The position numbers and the translations under genes were made by a program. From the NCBI GenBank assembly GCA_006969625.1, contig CP030885.1, forward strand, positions 2,739,430 through 2,803,429: a stretch of DNA of 64,000 nt. The letters are read 5' to 3'. This DNA comes from Rhodospirillaceae bacterium. Lineage in GTDB: Bacteria; Pseudomonadota; Alphaproteobacteria; Kiloniellales; DSM-21159. Shown piece after piece: positions 63,322 through 64,000 of this stretch; position 1 is the first letter of the stretch; every line of letters begins with the position of its first letter. The notes under the pieces were generated by a model. That model saw only the letters and a list, made by a program, of their open reading frames with translations, had not been told where the DNA came from and did no database searches.

Positions 63322-64000
63322 CTAGCCGCGGGCGCGCTCCACCGAGGAGATCGCCGGCATCGCGCGCAGCGCCGCCATGATGTTGGTCAGGTGCTTGACG
63401 TCGCTGACCTCGACGTCGATCAGCAGCTCGTAGAAGTCGAGCGCGCGGCGGGTGAACTTCAGGTTGGAGATGTTGCCCTCGTTGCGGCCGATCACGGTCG
63501 ACAGCCCGCCGAGCACGCCAGGCTCGTTGCTGACCGTCAAGTGCAGGCGGCCGGTGAAGGGCTCCTCGCCGGGATCCTGTTCCCAGCCGAGATCGACCCA
63601 GCGTTCGGGCGTGTCCTGGAACTGCTGCAGGGTGTCGCAGTCGATGGTGTGGACCGTGACGCCCTTGCCGGTGGTCACGATGCCGACGATGCGGTCGCCC
63701 GGCAGCGGATGGCAGCAATGGGCGAAGTGCACCGCCATGCCGGGGATCAGACCCTTGATCGGGATGGCGAAGTGGTCGCCGCCGCGCGCCCGCCGCGCCT
63801 TGGCGATCGGCACCACCTTGTCCTTGTCCGGCTTGGCCGCCTCGCGCACGCCCGGGAAGACGGCGACCACCACCTCGCGTGCCGAGAGGTGGCCCTGGCC
63901 GACGGCGATGCAGATCTCCTCCACCGAGTCCTGCTTGAACTTCTTCAGAACGCCGGCCACGGCCTTTTCGGTGTAGTCGTAGCCCTCGGCCTTGAAGGCG
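63322..64000 (-). CDS. rsh: (p)ppGpp synthetase/hydrolase, C-terminal part (gene runs off the window)
   Basis: About 226 residues from the C-terminal half of an alphaproteobacterial RelA/SpoT homologue. The conserved zinc-finger-like motif HFAHCCHPLPGDRIVGI and the C-terminal ACT domain (VSNEPGVLGGLSTVIGRNEG) are visible. The hydrolase, synthetase and TGS domains lie beyond the window edge. It controls the stringent response. It is followed by pdxJ, acpS and lepB, as in many relatives. Confidence 0.93.
   Translation of the reverse strand, partial: AFKAEGYDYTEKAVAGVLKKFKQDSVEEICIAVGQGHLSAREVVVAVFPGVREAAKPDKDKVVPIAKARRARGGDHFAIPIKGLIPGMAVHFAHCCHPLPGDRIVGIVTTGKGVTVHTIDCDTLQQFQDTPERWVDLGWEQDPGEEPFTGRLHLTVSNEPGVLGGLSTVIGRNEGNISNLKFTRRALDFYELLIDVEVSDVKHLTNIMAALRAMPAISSVERARG

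Overview
The window is 64 kb of GC-rich chromosomal DNA from an alphaproteobacterium, probably of the Rhodospirillales-like orders. The evidence is gene order and protein type: tRNA-Tyr, tRNA-Gly, tuf, tRNA-Trp, secE, nusG, rplK, rplA, rplJ, rplL, rpoB at one end, and rsh, pdxJ, acpS, lepB, rnc, era, recO at the other. A species cannot be named from sequence alone. Both ends are cut: the 3' part of rpoB and the 5' part of the rsh (RelA/SpoT) gene lie outside.

Layout. 1-7.3 kb is the translation/transcription operon on the minus strand, with a good promoter before tRNA-Tyr. 7.4-15.4 kb (plus strand) holds an rRNA methyltransferase, a small membrane protein, an omega-aminotransferase paired with alanine dehydrogenase, a VTT membrane protein, a PuuA-like glutamine synthetase and a B12-binding-type radical SAM protein. 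15.4-20.0 kb (minus) is a single-chain restriction-modification enzyme whose C-terminal recognition part is strikingly AT-rich, preceded by two small membrane/coiled-coil proteins. 20.1-27.1 kb has an alcohol dehydrogenase, a putrescine-type aminotransferase, N-carbamoylputrescine amidase, a PuuC-like aldehyde dehydrogenase and an FGGY sugar kinase. 27.3-33.0 kb has a 2-oxoglutarate oxygenase, a glutamine amidotransferase, a GNAT enzyme, a DeoR regulator, a TetR-MFS pair with a clear operator, and a TIM-barrel protein. 33.5-37.7 kb is a spermidine/putrescine-type ABC transporter. 38.7-51.8 kb is a divergent phenylacetate region: paaN-paaY-livKHMGF leftwards and paaG-paaH-paaI-paaJ-paaK-paaR rightwards, around a perfect 18-bp TetR-type operator. 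51.8-58.1 kb is mixed metabolism, including a biotin carboxylase, an SDR, acylphosphatase, Nudix and a DadA-like oxidase. 58.2-64 kb is the era/rnc/lepB housekeeping block.

How the genes work together. A recurring theme is use of polyamines and other amino compounds: uptake (PotABC and a Tat-exported binding protein), gamma-glutamylation, transamination, carbamoylputrescine hydrolysis and aldehyde oxidation, with alanine dehydrogenase able to regenerate the pyruvate used by the transaminase. The second theme is lower phenylacetyl-CoA catabolism physically joined to a branched-chain-type ABC importer, suggesting that the importer takes up an aromatic acid. The ring epoxidase genes paaABCDE and the paaZ hydrolase are not in the window. 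The least explained parts are the restriction-modification locus, the oxygenase-amidotransferase-acetyltransferase trio, the TIM-barrel gene and several strong hairpins and repeats between genes.
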